Of a DNA stretch of 16,869 bases, positions 6,695-14,260 are shown piece by piece. Origin of the DNA: DASZCR01 sp035942915. GTDB taxonomy: Bacteria > Acidobacteriota > Blastocatellia > Pyrinomonadales > Pyrinomonadaceae. The translations under genes and the position numbers were made by a program. The notes beneath the pieces are model-generated. The model saw nothing but the letters and a program-made list of their open reading frames with translations. It did no database searches and was not told where the DNA came from. Numbering within the stretch: the first letter of the stretch is position 1; each line of letters begins with the position of its first letter. The stretch covers positions 1 to 16,869 of the forward strand of contig DASZCR010000082.1 in the NCBI GenBank assembly GCA_035942915.1. Direction: 5' to 3'.

Positions 6695-7768
6695 ATGTCA
6701 CAGATGACGGCGGAGAAGATATCGGCGGCGGCCAAAACGGCGGCTGAGGCGACGCGTGAGATTTCCGGAGAGGCGACGACCGACGACCAGTTGGTCGAGT
6801 CTTCGCTGCGTCCGCGCAGGCTCGAAGAGTACGTCGGGCAGCCGAAGATTACGACCAACCTGAAGATATTCCTGCGCGCCGCGCAGGCTCGCAGAGAGGC
6901 TTTAGACCACGTCCTGTTCTTCGGCCCGCCGGGTCTGGGCAAGACGACGCTTTCGCAGATTATCGCGGCCGAGATGAACGCTCCTTTGAAGTCTGTGAGC
7001 GCCCCGGCCATCGAGCGCGGCGGCGACCTCGCGGCTGTGCTGACGAACTTGCAGGAGGGCGAAGTTCTCTTCATCGACGAGATACATCGTCTCAAGCCTC
7101 AAATCGAAGAGGTCTTGTATCCGGCGATGGAGGACTATCAACTCGACATCATGATTGGGCAGGGGACGGCCGCCCGCTCCATCAAGTTAGACCTTCCGAA
7201 GTTCACTTTGGTCGGTGCGACGACGCGCGCCGGACTCATCACAGCCCCTCTGCGCGGCCGCTTCGGCATCGTCTTTCATCTCGACTTCTACTCGCAGAAA
7301 GACCTCGAAATCATCGTCCATCGCTCGGCCGAGATTCTCGGCGTGGAGATTGAGGCGACGGGCGCACGCGAGATTGCGCGGCGGGCGCGCGGGACACCGC
7401 GTATCGCCAACCGCCTGCTCCGTCGCGTGCGCGATTATGCGGAGGTCTTAAACGACGGACGTGTGACGCAGGAGGTGGCGCGCCGCGCTCTCGACGAGAT
7501 GGAGGTTGACCGCTTCGGCCTCGACGAGATTGACCGCAAGGTGTTGACGACCATCATCGAGAAGTTCGACGGCGGCCCCGTCGGCGTCGGCACCATCTCG
7601 GCCTCCATCAGCGAGGAGCGCGAGTCAATCGAAGAGATTATCGAGCCTTATCTGATTCAAATCGGTTTCCTCAACCGCACGCCGCGCGGGCGTGTCTGCA
7701 CGCGCGCCGCCTATAAACATCTCGGCTTCACGCCGCCGAAAACACAGGGCGACCTGTTGGCCGGATGA
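6695..7768 (+). CDS. ruvB: Holliday junction branch migration helicase RuvB
   Basis: Hexameric AAA+ motor that, with RuvA, drives branch migration of Holliday junctions for RuvC to resolve. The 357-residue protein shows the RuvB start LRPRRLEEYVGQ (38-49), Walker A GPPGLGKT (77-84), Walker B FIDEIHRL (126-133), sensor 1 GATTRAG (174-180), the arginine-finger segment APLRGRFG (184-191), sensor 2 GTPRIANRLLRR (233-244) and the C-terminal winged helix with LNRTPRGR (326-333). The start at 6695 is chosen because AAGGGG lies 8 nt upstream and a strong promoter lies just before; a frame open from 6611 would begin upstream of the expected transcript. The N-terminal extension of about 30 residues before the conserved core is Ala/Thr/Glu-rich. 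ruvA and ruvC are not adjacent, and the gene has its own promoter and terminator. Confidence 0.97.
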   Translation: MSQMTAEKISAAAKTAAEATREISGEATTDDQLVESSLRPRRLEEYVGQPKITTNLKIFLRAAQARREALDHVLFFGPPGLGKTTLSQIIAAEMNAPLKSVSAPAIERGGDLAAVLTNLQEGEVLFIDEIHRLKPQIEEVLYPAMEDYQLDIMIGQGTAARSIKLDLPKFTLVGATTRAGLITAPLRGRFGIVFHLDFYSQKDLEIIVHRSAEILGVEIEATGAREIARRARGTPRIANRLLRRVRDYAEVLNDGRVTQEVARRALDEMEVDRFGLDEIDRKVLTTIIEKFDGGPVGVGTISASISEERESIEEIIEPYLIQIGFLNRTPRGRVCTRAAYKHLGFTPPKTQGDLLAG

Positions 7769-7858
7769 ACGCACGCCGCCGCCTCGCGGCGCATCTAAAG
7801 TAGACGAACCCGGACGATTCACGAGTTTCGGCCTTTTGCGTGACATGAGGCCGAACGA

Positions 7859-7920
7859 GCGCCGGGCGAGCGTCAGGATGGATCGGGAGCCTCCTGACTG
7901 TCTCGCCCGGCGCGTTTTTT
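7859..7920 (+). terminator. Strong intrinsic terminator after ruvB
   Basis: Outer arms GCGCCGGGCGAG (7859-7870) and CTCGCCCGGCGC (7902-7913) pair perfectly. An inner stem GTCAGGA (7872-7878) with TCCTGAC (7892-7898) continues the hairpin, and a T6 tract follows at 7915-7920. A second, smaller hairpin lies just upstream, TTCGGCCT (7827-7834) with AGGCCGAA (7848-7855). It separates ruvB from the convergent gene. Confidence 0.9.
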
Positions 7921-7941
7921 GTTGACTGGATTTTTTTTAGC

Positions 7942-9336
7942 TTACGGCAGCGTGCTCGGCTTCTTCTCGTCCGGTCGGACGGTGATGGTCACGTCTACGG
8001 TCAGCCGCTCGCGGTCGGGCTTCTCCGAAGTCTCGACCTTGTAAGCGCCGAGCGTGCGCCCTTCCCTAGTCCTCAACTCCTGCACGAACTCGCGGAAGCC
8101 CGTCCGCAGGAATTCCGCCGGGTAGTTGCTGTCGTAGACCTCGCGCGGCGCAAGACGCCAGCGCGTGCGCAAGTCGTTCGTGTCCTTCTCCGACAGGCCA
8201 TTGATGATTAACTCGCCCATCCGATACTGCGGCCCTTCCTCGACGTTGAAGCGATAGAGGACGCTGCGGCTCTCGTCGTCGAACTCAGGCGCGCCCGCGA
8301 CCCTCGGCGCGAGATAGCCGCGCCGCGCGTAGAGTTTGCGTACGGCGTTGAGGCCGTTGGCTATCTTCGCGCCGTTGGCTAGTTCTCGCGCTCTCATGCC
8401 GAGCGCGGCGTCGAGTTCCTGCGCCGTCACGCCGCTCGCGCCGTTCCACTCCGCGCCCTGCCAGACGTAGGCCGAGCCTTCGTCTACCGGCAGCGACAGC
8501 GACAGTTGCCCGGCGCAGTCCGCGTCCTTCGCCAACGCCACCTCCGGCGAATGAAAATTCGCGCGCAGGTATCCGCGCTCGTGATAGAGCGGCGCGAGAC
8601 TGCTCGCAGCATACTCCATCACGAAGCCGCGCGAATATTCGTTGTTGAAAATCCCGCTCGACTTCTCCACGAGCGCCTGTTCGGCGATGGCCGTCGCGCC
8701 GGGAAAGCTCAGCTTGCAGACGCGCAGCCCCGCGCCCTTCACGCTGAAGACGTGCTCTGCGCGCTGCCCCGTGAGCGTTGCCGACAACATGTGCTCGACC
8801 TCGCCCGCAATCTTGCGCTCGCGCAACAACTCTGTGAGCGCCCTGCCGATGGTCGAAGTGACGCCGCCCGCCTCCGGCGCTGTCCCGTCGAACGAAGGAA
8901 GATGCTTGCGCACGGCCGCGAGCAGTTCGTCGTTGGTGAACCAGATGAAGTTGTCGAAGACGACCGGCATGTTCGCCGCCGCCTCCTCGACGACGAAGGT
9001 GACGACGCCCTCGCCCGCCTTCGAGCTGAAACGATAACTCAGTTTTTTGAAGAGACCGGAATTGAGCAACCGCTCGGCCGCCGCGTCGAGCATGTCCGCG
9101 TCAATCGCCTGCCCGACCTGCAACCCGCTCTCCGTCACGACCTGTTCGGGCTTCAGTCGTTCAAGCCCCGTGACATCAATCCGTGCGAGCCGCACGCCGT
9201 TCTGCTGCTGCGGCGACGGCTGCGGCGGCGGCGTCTGCGCCGACGCGTCGAGTTGTGTGAAGAGGAGGCCGACAACGACGAGGAGCAGGATTCTCATGCT
9301 CGTGCCGCGCGGCGCGCGAGGGTGTAGAAAAGCCAT
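7942..9336 (-). CDS. Secreted POTRA-repeat protein (BamA/Omp85 N-terminal-like, no barrel)
   Basis: A 464-residue exported protein with a signal peptide (MRILLLVVVGLLF within residues 14-26, cleavage near ASA-QT at 33-34) and a Pro/Gln-rich linker. The rest reads as about five POTRA-like domains: roughly 48-118 (IDVTGLERLKPEQVV), 124-200, 203-288, 290-368 (YRFNVEEGP) and 371-454 (IINGLSEKDTNDL). POTRA domains in BamA and TamA bind unfolded outer-membrane proteins in the periplasm. The C-terminal beta-barrel is absent, since the protein ends after the last POTRA-like unit. It is therefore probably periplasmic and an accessory of outer-membrane assembly (inference). AAGGA precedes ATG 9336 by about 10 nt, which decides that start over ATG 9297. 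It follows pdxJ by 24 nt and is probably co-transcribed with it. Confidence 0.7.
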   Translation of the reverse strand: MAFLHPRAPRGTSMRILLLVVVGLLFTQLDASAQTPPPQPSPQQQNGVRLARIDVTGLERLKPEQVVTESGLQVGQAIDADMLDAAAERLLNSGLFKKLSYRFSSKAGEGVVTFVVEEAAANMPVVFDNFIWFTNDELLAAVRKHLPSFDGTAPEAGGVTSTIGRALTELLRERKIAGEVEHMLSATLTGQRAEHVFSVKGAGLRVCKLSFPGATAIAEQALVEKSSGIFNNEYSRGFVMEYAASSLAPLYHERGYLRANFHSPEVALAKDADCAGQLSLSLPVDEGSAYVWQGAEWNGASGVTAQELDAALGMRARELANGAKIANGLNAVRKLYARRGYLAPRVAGAPEFDDESRSVLYRFNVEEGPQYRMGELIINGLSEKDTNDLRTRWRLAPREVYDSNYPAEFLRTGFREFVQELRTREGRTLGAYKVETSEKPDRERLTVDVTITVRPDEKKPSTLP

Positions 9337-9360
9337 CACACTTCTTTCCTTCGAGAGCCT

Positions 9361-10158
9361 TCAGGGGAGGTCTTTAGATTGCCGCGCGAGCGCCGAAGGT
9401 TTCCTGCTCTGGCCTTCGCGGATGCGCTCGCGCATCTCACGCACCGCGCCATCGAGGCCGACGAAGAGGGCGTGCGCGACGATGTTGTGACCGATATTGA
9501 ACTCCGTTATCTCGCTTACCGCAGCGACCGCGCCGACGTTGCGATAGGTGAGACCATGACCGGCGGCGACCCTCAGCCCGTACTGCGCGGCGAGCGCGGC
9601 CGCTTCGTGCAGACGCTTCAACTCATGTGCGGCGCGCTGCTCGCCGTCGGGCGTCGCGGCGAGCGCGCCGAGCGTCGAGTCGGCGTAGGCAGCCGTGCAG
9701 AGTTCGACCTGTTGCGCTCCGGCGTCGCGTGCGGCCTCGATTTGCGCGGCCTCCGGGTCGATGAAGAGGCTCGCCAGAATCCCCGTCTCGCGCAGGCGGT
9801 TGACCGACGCGCGCACGGCATCGAAGTTCGAGCGCACGTCCAATCCGCCTTCGGTCGTAATCTCGCCGGGGCGTTCGGGCACGAGCGAGACGGCGTCGGG
9901 TCGCACGTCGAGGGCGATTGAGACCATCTCGTCGGTAGCCGCGACTTCGACGTTGAGATAGGTGGTCACGGCCGCGCGCAGCGCGTAGAGGTCGCGGTCT
10001 TGCATGTGGCGGCGGTCGGCTCTGAGGTGGACGGTGATGCCGTCGGCTCCCGCGCCCTCGCACATCATGGCCGCCGCGACCACGCTCGGCTCAGGCGCGC
10101 GCCGCGCCTGTCTGACGGTCGCCACATGGTCGATGTTCACATTGAGTCTGGCTGTCAT
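9361..10158 (-). CDS. pdxJ: Pyridoxine 5'-phosphate synthase
   Basis: Condenses 1-deoxyxylulose 5-phosphate with 3-amino-2-oxopropyl phosphate to give pyridoxine 5'-phosphate in the DXP-dependent vitamin B6 pathway. The 265-residue TIM-barrel protein shows LNVNIDHVATVRQAR (5-19), GITVHLRADRRHMQ (40-53), LNVEVA (68-73), SLVPERPGEITTEGGLDV (91-108), AAGHGLTYRNV (198-208) and EFNIGHNIVAHALFVGLD (219-236). Residues matching the catalytic His45, Glu72 and His193 of the E. coli enzyme are visible as H44, E71 and H201. GGGAG lies 5-6 nt before the ATG. A heptad repeat element sits immediately upstream. The downstream POTRA gene follows after 24 nt with no terminator between, so the two form an operon; no functional link is known. 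Confidence 0.97.
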   Translation of the reverse strand: MTARLNVNIDHVATVRQARRAPEPSVVAAAMMCEGAGADGITVHLRADRRHMQDRDLYALRAAVTTYLNVEVAATDEMVSIALDVRPDAVSLVPERPGEITTEGGLDVRSNFDAVRASVNRLRETGILASLFIDPEAAQIEAARDAGAQQVELCTAAYADSTLGALAATPDGEQRAAHELKRLHEAAALAAQYGLRVAAGHGLTYRNVGAVAAVSEITEFNIGHNIVAHALFVGLDGAVREMRERIREGQSRKPSALARQSKDLP

Positions 10159-10168
10159 AGCTCTCCCG

Positions 10169-10320
10169 GTGAAGGTGAAAGGTGATAAGTGATGGGTGAT
10201 AGGAATAAATAATAAACAATTATTAGTAATTAGTAAATAGTAAATGTATTAAACAGTCATTCACTATCCACTATTCACCTACTTCCCATCACCCATCACC
10301 TCTCACCCATCACTTCTTAC
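10169..10320. repeat. Heptad repeat element B with AT-rich core
   Basis: The 5' flank has GGTGATA-like units and the 3' flank has CATCACC and TTCAC-type units, again with 7-nt periodicity. The centre (about 10201-10255) is AT-rich and has its own 7-nt rhythm, as in TTAGTAATTAGTAAATAGTAA. It fills the gap between the glycosyltransferase stop and the pdxJ start on the minus strand. Composition contrasts sharply with the GC-rich genes on both sides. Confidence 0.85.
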
Positions 10321-10322
10321 CT

Positions 10323-11186
10323 TCAGATTCTACGCGCGGCTCCGGCCAGTTCGGGGGAGGCGTCGCTTTGTGTAGACACGTCTTCGCCGGAGATGGTTGG
10401 CAGGCGTGCGGGCGCTTGTCGCGCGGCGCGGCGTGCGGCCTCGATGGCTTCGTCGTAGACGCCCCGCTTGGCCTGCCGGCGCAGTTCGCGCAACTCCGCG
10501 AAGCCTTGCAGGCCGGTGCGGAAGCCGACCTTGCTGCCCGCCACGTCGTCCCAACGCACAGGCCACTCCTTCAGTCGCAATCCGGCCGCGCGCGCCACGT
10601 AGAGCAGTTCCACGTCGAACCCGAAGCGGTCGATGCGGCAGGCTTCGATGATGGGGCGGCACACGTCCATCCGAAAAGCCTTGAAGCCGCATTGCGTGTC
10701 CCAGAACGGCAACCCCGTGCTCAGACGCATCAGCAGGTTGAAGAAACGACCGCTCTGCTCGCGCAGCCATGGTTGATGAACGCCGATGAGGCGTCGGTCG
10801 AGCGCACGCGAGCCGAAGACCACGTCGTATTCTCCGGCGCGAATCGGCGCGACGAGTTTGGGCGTCTCCTCAATCGGCGTCGAGAGGTCTGCATCGGAGA
10901 AGAGCGCGACGGGCGCACGCGCGGCGAGCAGACCCGTCCTGACGGCGTTGCCCTTCCCGCGATTCGGCTCGACGCGAATGACGCGCGCCTCCGTCCTCGG
11001 CCGCACGGCCGCTGCGAAAGCCTCTTCGGCGACGCGCACTGTTTCATCCTGAGAGCCGTCGTCAACAACTATCAGTTCGCTTTCCGCAGGCTGTTCGCCG
11101 AGATAGGCGAAGATGGTGTGGAGCGTCTTACTCAACCGCGCCGATTCGTTGTAAGCAGGGATAATGATGGAGAGAGATGGCGGCAT
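10323..11186 (-). CDS. Family 2 glycosyltransferase, dolichyl/polyprenyl-phosphate glucosyltransferase-like
   Basis: A GT-A fold transferase of 287 residues, likely moving a sugar from a nucleotide donor to a polyprenyl-phosphate carrier at the cytoplasmic membrane face. Seen: the N-terminal SIIIPAYNESARL (6-18), VVDDGS (40-45), NRGKGNAVRTG (75-85), the metal-binding DADLSTP (98-104), VVFGSRALDRR (122-132), DTQCGFKAFR (163-172) and the GSKV segment (217-220). This pattern is close to the ALG5/DPM1-like group rather than cellulose-synthase-like GT2. No membrane helix is visible. The ATG at 11186 is preferred over TTG 11189 because GAGG lies about 8 nt before it. The C-terminal 50 residues are Arg/Ala-rich and not conserved in appearance. 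The sugar and acceptor cannot be told from the sequence. It may be co-transcribed with pdxJ across repeat element B. Confidence 0.85.
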   Translation of the reverse strand: MPPSLSIIIPAYNESARLSKTLHTIFAYLGEQPAESELIVVDDGSQDETVRVAEEAFAAAVRPRTEARVIRVEPNRGKGNAVRTGLLAARAPVALFSDADLSTPIEETPKLVAPIRAGEYDVVFGSRALDRRLIGVHQPWLREQSGRFFNLLMRLSTGLPFWDTQCGFKAFRMDVCRPIIEACRIDRFGFDVELLYVARAAGLRLKEWPVRWDDVAGSKVGFRTGLQGFAELRELRRQAKRGVYDEAIEAARRAARQAPARLPTISGEDVSTQSDASPELAGAARRI

Positions 11187-11209
11187 CAAGAAACCTCAAA
11201 GGCTTAAAT

Positions 11210-11299
11210 GGTGATAAGTGATAAGTGATAAGTGATAGGTGATGGGTGATAAGAGAAAACCGAATTTGTCCTATCACCCATCACCTATCACTTATCACC
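11210..11299. repeat. Heptad repeat element C, near-perfect hairpin
   Basis: Arms 11225-11251 and 11272-11298 form a perfect 27-bp inverted repeat of GGTGATA-type units, with a 20-nt loop AGAGAAAACCGAATTTGTCC. The loop matches the corresponding core of element A at 16 of 20 positions. It lies between two divergent genes, upstream of both the glycosyltransferase and the protease gene. Confidence 0.92.
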
Positions 11300-11333
11300 T
11301 GTTTTATAACACAGGCGGGCGGGCGGGGCGCAG

Positions 11334-11360
11334 TTGCGAGGGCGCGCCTTGTGTTAGAAT
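11334..11360 (+). promoter_or_regulatory. Putative promoter of the S41 protease operon
   Basis: TAGAAT at 11355-11360 (five of six -10 positions) is preceded by TGT, giving an extended -10. TTGCGA at 11334-11339 is a possible -35, though its 15-nt spacer is short. It lies 47 nt before the ATG and downstream of repeat element C. Confidence 0.45.
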
Positions 11361-11407
11361 CATGGTCTGGAGTTTGGCGTTGTGGAAGCGGTGTGGGGTT
11401 TATCAGC

Positions 11408-13135
11408 ATGAGCAGTAAAACTTTCGGACGCGTCGTGGCCGTGACGTTGTTGGTGGCGGCGACCCTGCTCGGCGGGATGGCGGGCAAAAGCCGCGCGCTG
11501 CGTTCGCTCTCGGCGGGTACATCGAACGGCGCGCTACAGGGCGTCGAAGAGGCTTACGACGAGGCGCTCTCGACCGTCGCCGAGAGCTACGCCGACGAGA
11601 TTGATTTCGAGAAGGCGAGTCAGGCGGCGATACAGGGCATGCTCTCGTCGCTCGACCCGCACTCGAACTATTTCACCAAAGCCGAATACGAAAAGCTGCT
11701 CCAAGACCAGGACTCGCGCTTTATCGGCATCGGCGTCTCCATCCTGCGCCACCGCGACGGCGTCTACGTGCAGTCGCCGGTTGAAGGCACACCGGCGGCT
11801 CGCGCCGGACTGCGTTTCGGCGACCGCATCGTCGAAGTTGACGGCAAGGACGTGCGTGAGTGGACGACGCAGCAGGTCTCGAAGGCCGTGCGCGGCGAAC
11901 GCGGCCAGCGCGTCAAGCTGACGATTGAACGGGCGGGCGAAGCAGCCCCGCAGTACTTCAACATCACGCGCGACTCCGTCCCGCAGCCCTCGATTCGCAG
12001 CGCCTACATGATTCGTCCCGGTACGGGCTACGTCGCGCTCGTCGGCGGCTTCACCAACACCACCTCGCAGGAGTTGCGCGACGCGCTGGCCGACCTTGAA
12101 CAGAAGGGGATGAATCAGGTTGTGCTTGACCTACGCAACAACTCCGGCGGCATCCTCGAACAATCAATCAGCGTCGCCAGCCTCTTTTTAAGACGCGGGC
12201 TTTCAATCGTCTCCGTGCGCGGGCGCGACGGCCAACCGGCGCGCGAGTACAAGAATAACGGGACAGACCCGGTGGACTTTCCGCTCGTCGTGCTGATTAA
12301 CCGCAACTCGGCGTCCGCTTCGGAAATCGTCGCCGGGGCGATACAAGACCAGGGGCGCGGCCTCATCGTCGGCGAGACCAGTTTCGGCAAGGCGCTCGTC
12401 CAGCGCGTCTTCCCGCTGCCTTACGGCGCGGGGCTGACGCTGACGACCGCGCACTACTACACGCCTTACGGGCGGCTCATCCAGAGACAGTACACGAGCG
12501 GTTCTTTCTACGACTACTACGTGCGGCACGAAGAGCAGGAAGCGCCGCAACCGGCGCAGCCCGCCTCGCCTTCGCAGCCCGCGACGCCTGTCGGCGCGGC
12601 GCGCTCGCTGCCCACGCCGCAACCGACGCCGCAGCCGACGCCTTCCGGCACGCCCGTCCAGACGGCCGGAGGACGCGTCTTCTACGGCGGCGGCGGCATC
12701 ACGCCCGACTACGTCGTCAAGCCGCTCGACATCACGACGCCGACGCGTCTGCGCGTCTTTGAGGCCAGCTTCTACTTCGTCCGCGAGTTAATCGGCGGAC
12801 AGGTCGCAGGGCTTGAGAACTACCGCATCGAGGGCGGCCCGCAGTTCGGCCGCTACCCGCGACCGACCGACCTCCCCGTCAACGAACGCGTCCTCGAAGC
12901 CTTTCGCACGTACGTCCGGCAACATCCTGAGTCTTCGCTGACGCCCGCGCAGGTTGAGGCCGAACTCGATTACGTCCGCCTGCGCCTGCGCGACGACATC
13001 GTGACGGCCGCCTACGGTGCGGAGGCCGGTTCGCGCGTCCTGCTCGACGCCGACCCGCAGATGCTACGCGCGCTCGAACTCCTGCCCGAAGCGCGGAGTC
13101 TCGCCGAAACGGTCGGCCACATCTCCCGCACCTGA
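11408..13135 (+). CDS. ctpA: C-terminal processing peptidase, S41 family, with PDZ domain
   Basis: A 575-residue exported serine protease that trims proteins from their C-termini in the periplasm. Residues 9-25 form a signal or anchor helix. An N-terminal helical region (42-100) holds SSLDPHSNYF (80-89), the PDZ domain spans about 103-175 (GIGVSI, VEGTPAARAGLRFGD) and the S41 core follows, with LDLRNNSGG (240-248). The Ser/Lys dyad is S303 in SASAS and K328 in FGK; the 25-residue spacing equals that of E. coli Prc (S430, K455). A Pro/Gln/Thr-rich linker at about 378-418 interrupts the core after the YYTPYG strand. The C-terminal 110 residues are helical and unfamiliar. The start at 11408 is chosen over an open frame from 11246, which would translate repeat element C and has no signal sequence. 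The HAD gene begins 35 nt downstream, suggesting an operon. Confidence 0.93.
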   Translation: MSSKTFGRVVAVTLLVAATLLGGMAGKSRALRSLSAGTSNGALQGVEEAYDEALSTVAESYADEIDFEKASQAAIQGMLSSLDPHSNYFTKAEYEKLLQDQDSRFIGIGVSILRHRDGVYVQSPVEGTPAARAGLRFGDRIVEVDGKDVREWTTQQVSKAVRGERGQRVKLTIERAGEAAPQYFNITRDSVPQPSIRSAYMIRPGTGYVALVGGFTNTTSQELRDALADLEQKGMNQVVLDLRNNSGGILEQSISVASLFLRRGLSIVSVRGRDGQPAREYKNNGTDPVDFPLVVLINRNSASASEIVAGAIQDQGRGLIVGETSFGKALVQRVFPLPYGAGLTLTTAHYYTPYGRLIQRQYTSGSFYDYYVRHEEQEAPQPAQPASPSQPATPVGAARSLPTPQPTPQPTPSGTPVQTAGGRVFYGGGGITPDYVVKPLDITTPTRLRVFEASFYFVRELIGGQVAGLENYRIEGGPQFGRYPRPTDLPVNERVLEAFRTYVRQHPESSLTPAQVEAELDYVRLRLRDDIVTAAYGAEAGSRVLLDADPQMLRALELLPEARSLAETVGHISRT

Positions 13136-13170
13136 CGGGCGCGGCGTGTCGCTGAGATTTCGGTTAGCTG

Positions 13171-13884
13171 ATGAGCAACATCAAGCATGTTCTGTTCGAC
13201 CTCGACGGCACGCTGACAGACCCGTTTGAAGGCATCACAAACTGTCTCCGCTACGCGCTCGAAAAACTCGGCCGCCCCTGTCCGACCTCAAGCGAACTGT
13301 CCATCTACATCGGGCCGCCCCTCAGACAGAACTTCGCCGCGCTGCTCGGCTCGGACGACAAGTCCATGGTCGAGCACGCCGTCGCGCTCTACCGCGAACG
13401 CTTTTCCAGTCTCGGCCTCTACGAGAACGTCGTCTATCCGGGCGTGCCGTCGATGCTCGACGAGTTGCGCTCCGACTCCTACAATCTCTACGTGGCGACC
13501 TCGAAGATGCGCCTCTTCGCGGAAAAGATACTCGAACATTTCCGTCTCAGTTCCTACTTCGCAGGCATCTTCGGCGCGGAAGCCGACGGGCGCTTCGACA
13601 ACAAGGCCGACCTGCTGCGCGACCTGTTGCAGACTCGCTCGTTGCAGGCGACGGAGACCTTGATGGTCGGCGACCGTCTTCACGACGTAGCGGCCGCGAA
13701 GCGCAACGGTGTGCGCGCCGTCGGCGTCAGCTATGGCTATGGTTCGGCCGAGGAGTTGCGCGCGGCCGGAGCTGATGTCGTCTGCGAGAGTCCGGCGGCA
13801 GTCGTCAGAGCGGTGCGGGATTTTTCCGTCAACGTGAGGGTTGAGCGATGGACGAACGGCTCGAACGAAACAAGCGGACGGTGA
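13171..13884 (+). CDS. HAD-superfamily phosphatase, phosphoglycolate phosphatase-like
   Basis: A 237-residue cytoplasmic phosphatase of the HAD-IA type. Motif I is FDLDGTLTD (9-17) with nucleophile D10 and acid D12; motif II is VATSK (108-112); motif III is K145; motif IV is GDRLHD (167-172). The cap (about 18-90) is helical, as in Gph and PpaX. Likely substrates are phosphoglycolate, pyrophosphate or a nucleotide monophosphate, and the sequence does not decide between them. No strong Shine-Dalgarno precedes the ATG, so translation may be coupled to the upstream protease gene. The C-terminus after about residue 217 is an unconserved tail that overlaps the next gene by 37 nt in another frame. 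Confidence 0.88.
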   Translation: MSNIKHVLFDLDGTLTDPFEGITNCLRYALEKLGRPCPTSSELSIYIGPPLRQNFAALLGSDDKSMVEHAVALYRERFSSLGLYENVVYPGVPSMLDELRSDSYNLYVATSKMRLFAEKILEHFRLSSYFAGIFGAEADGRFDNKADLLRDLLQTRSLQATETLMVGDRLHDVAAAKRNGVRAVGVSYGYGSAEELRAAGADVVCESPAAVVRAVRDFSVNVRVERWTNGSNETSGR

Positions 13885-14234
13885 CGGCCTTCTACGACCT
13901 GATGTTTAACCAATGTCGTCCGGCCGCAGCCATCGAGCAATACACGGGCGACACATACATCCAGCACAACCCTGTGGTCGGCGACGGCAAGCAGGTCTTC
14001 ATCGAATACTTCGAGAGGATGGCGCGCGAGTATCCGGGCAAGCGCGTCGAGTTCGTGCGCGTGCTCGCCGAAGGCGATTACGTCGTCCTGCATTGTCGGC
14101 AGGAGTGGCCGAACGACGGTCTCTGGGCGGGCATCGACATCTTCCGGCTCGACGAAGCGGGCAAGGTCGTCGAGCACTGGGACGTGCTCCAACGCGTGCC
14201 CGCCGAGAGCGCCAACGCCAACACGATGTTCTGA
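13848..14234 (+). CDS. SnoaL-like / NTF2-fold protein
   Basis: A 128-residue protein of the SnoaL-like polyketide-cyclase family (NTF2-like alpha+beta barrel). Seen: an N-terminal helix NKRTVTAFYDLMF (8-20), AAAIEQYTGDTYIQHNP (26-42), a long middle helix with EYFERMAREYPG (53-64), RVLAEGDYVVLHCRQ (71-85) and DIFRLDEAGKVVEHWDVLQ (97-115). This is the usual order of motifs in the group of predicted cyclase or isomerase-like proteins. Members often act on small unknown substrates, so the reaction cannot be assigned. GAGG about 8 nt before ATG 13848 supports the start, even though it lies inside the end of the HAD gene. The overlap suggests translational coupling. Confidence 0.85.
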   Translation: MDERLERNKRTVTAFYDLMFNQCRPAAAIEQYTGDTYIQHNPVVGDGKQVFIEYFERMAREYPGKRVEFVRVLAEGDYVVLHCRQEWPNDGLWAGIDIFRLDEAGKVVEHWDVLQRVPAESANANTMF

Positions 14235-14260
14235 CGCCTTCGGCGAAACGGTTTTTGCAC

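Noticed and set aside
8506..9327. 273-codon plus-strand frame
   Set aside because: Antisense to the POTRA-repeat gene, which has a signal peptide and a ribosome binding site.
11246..11407. Upstream extension of the S41 protease
   Set aside because: It would translate the heptad repeat arm and bury the signal sequence; ATG 11408 begins directly at the export signal.
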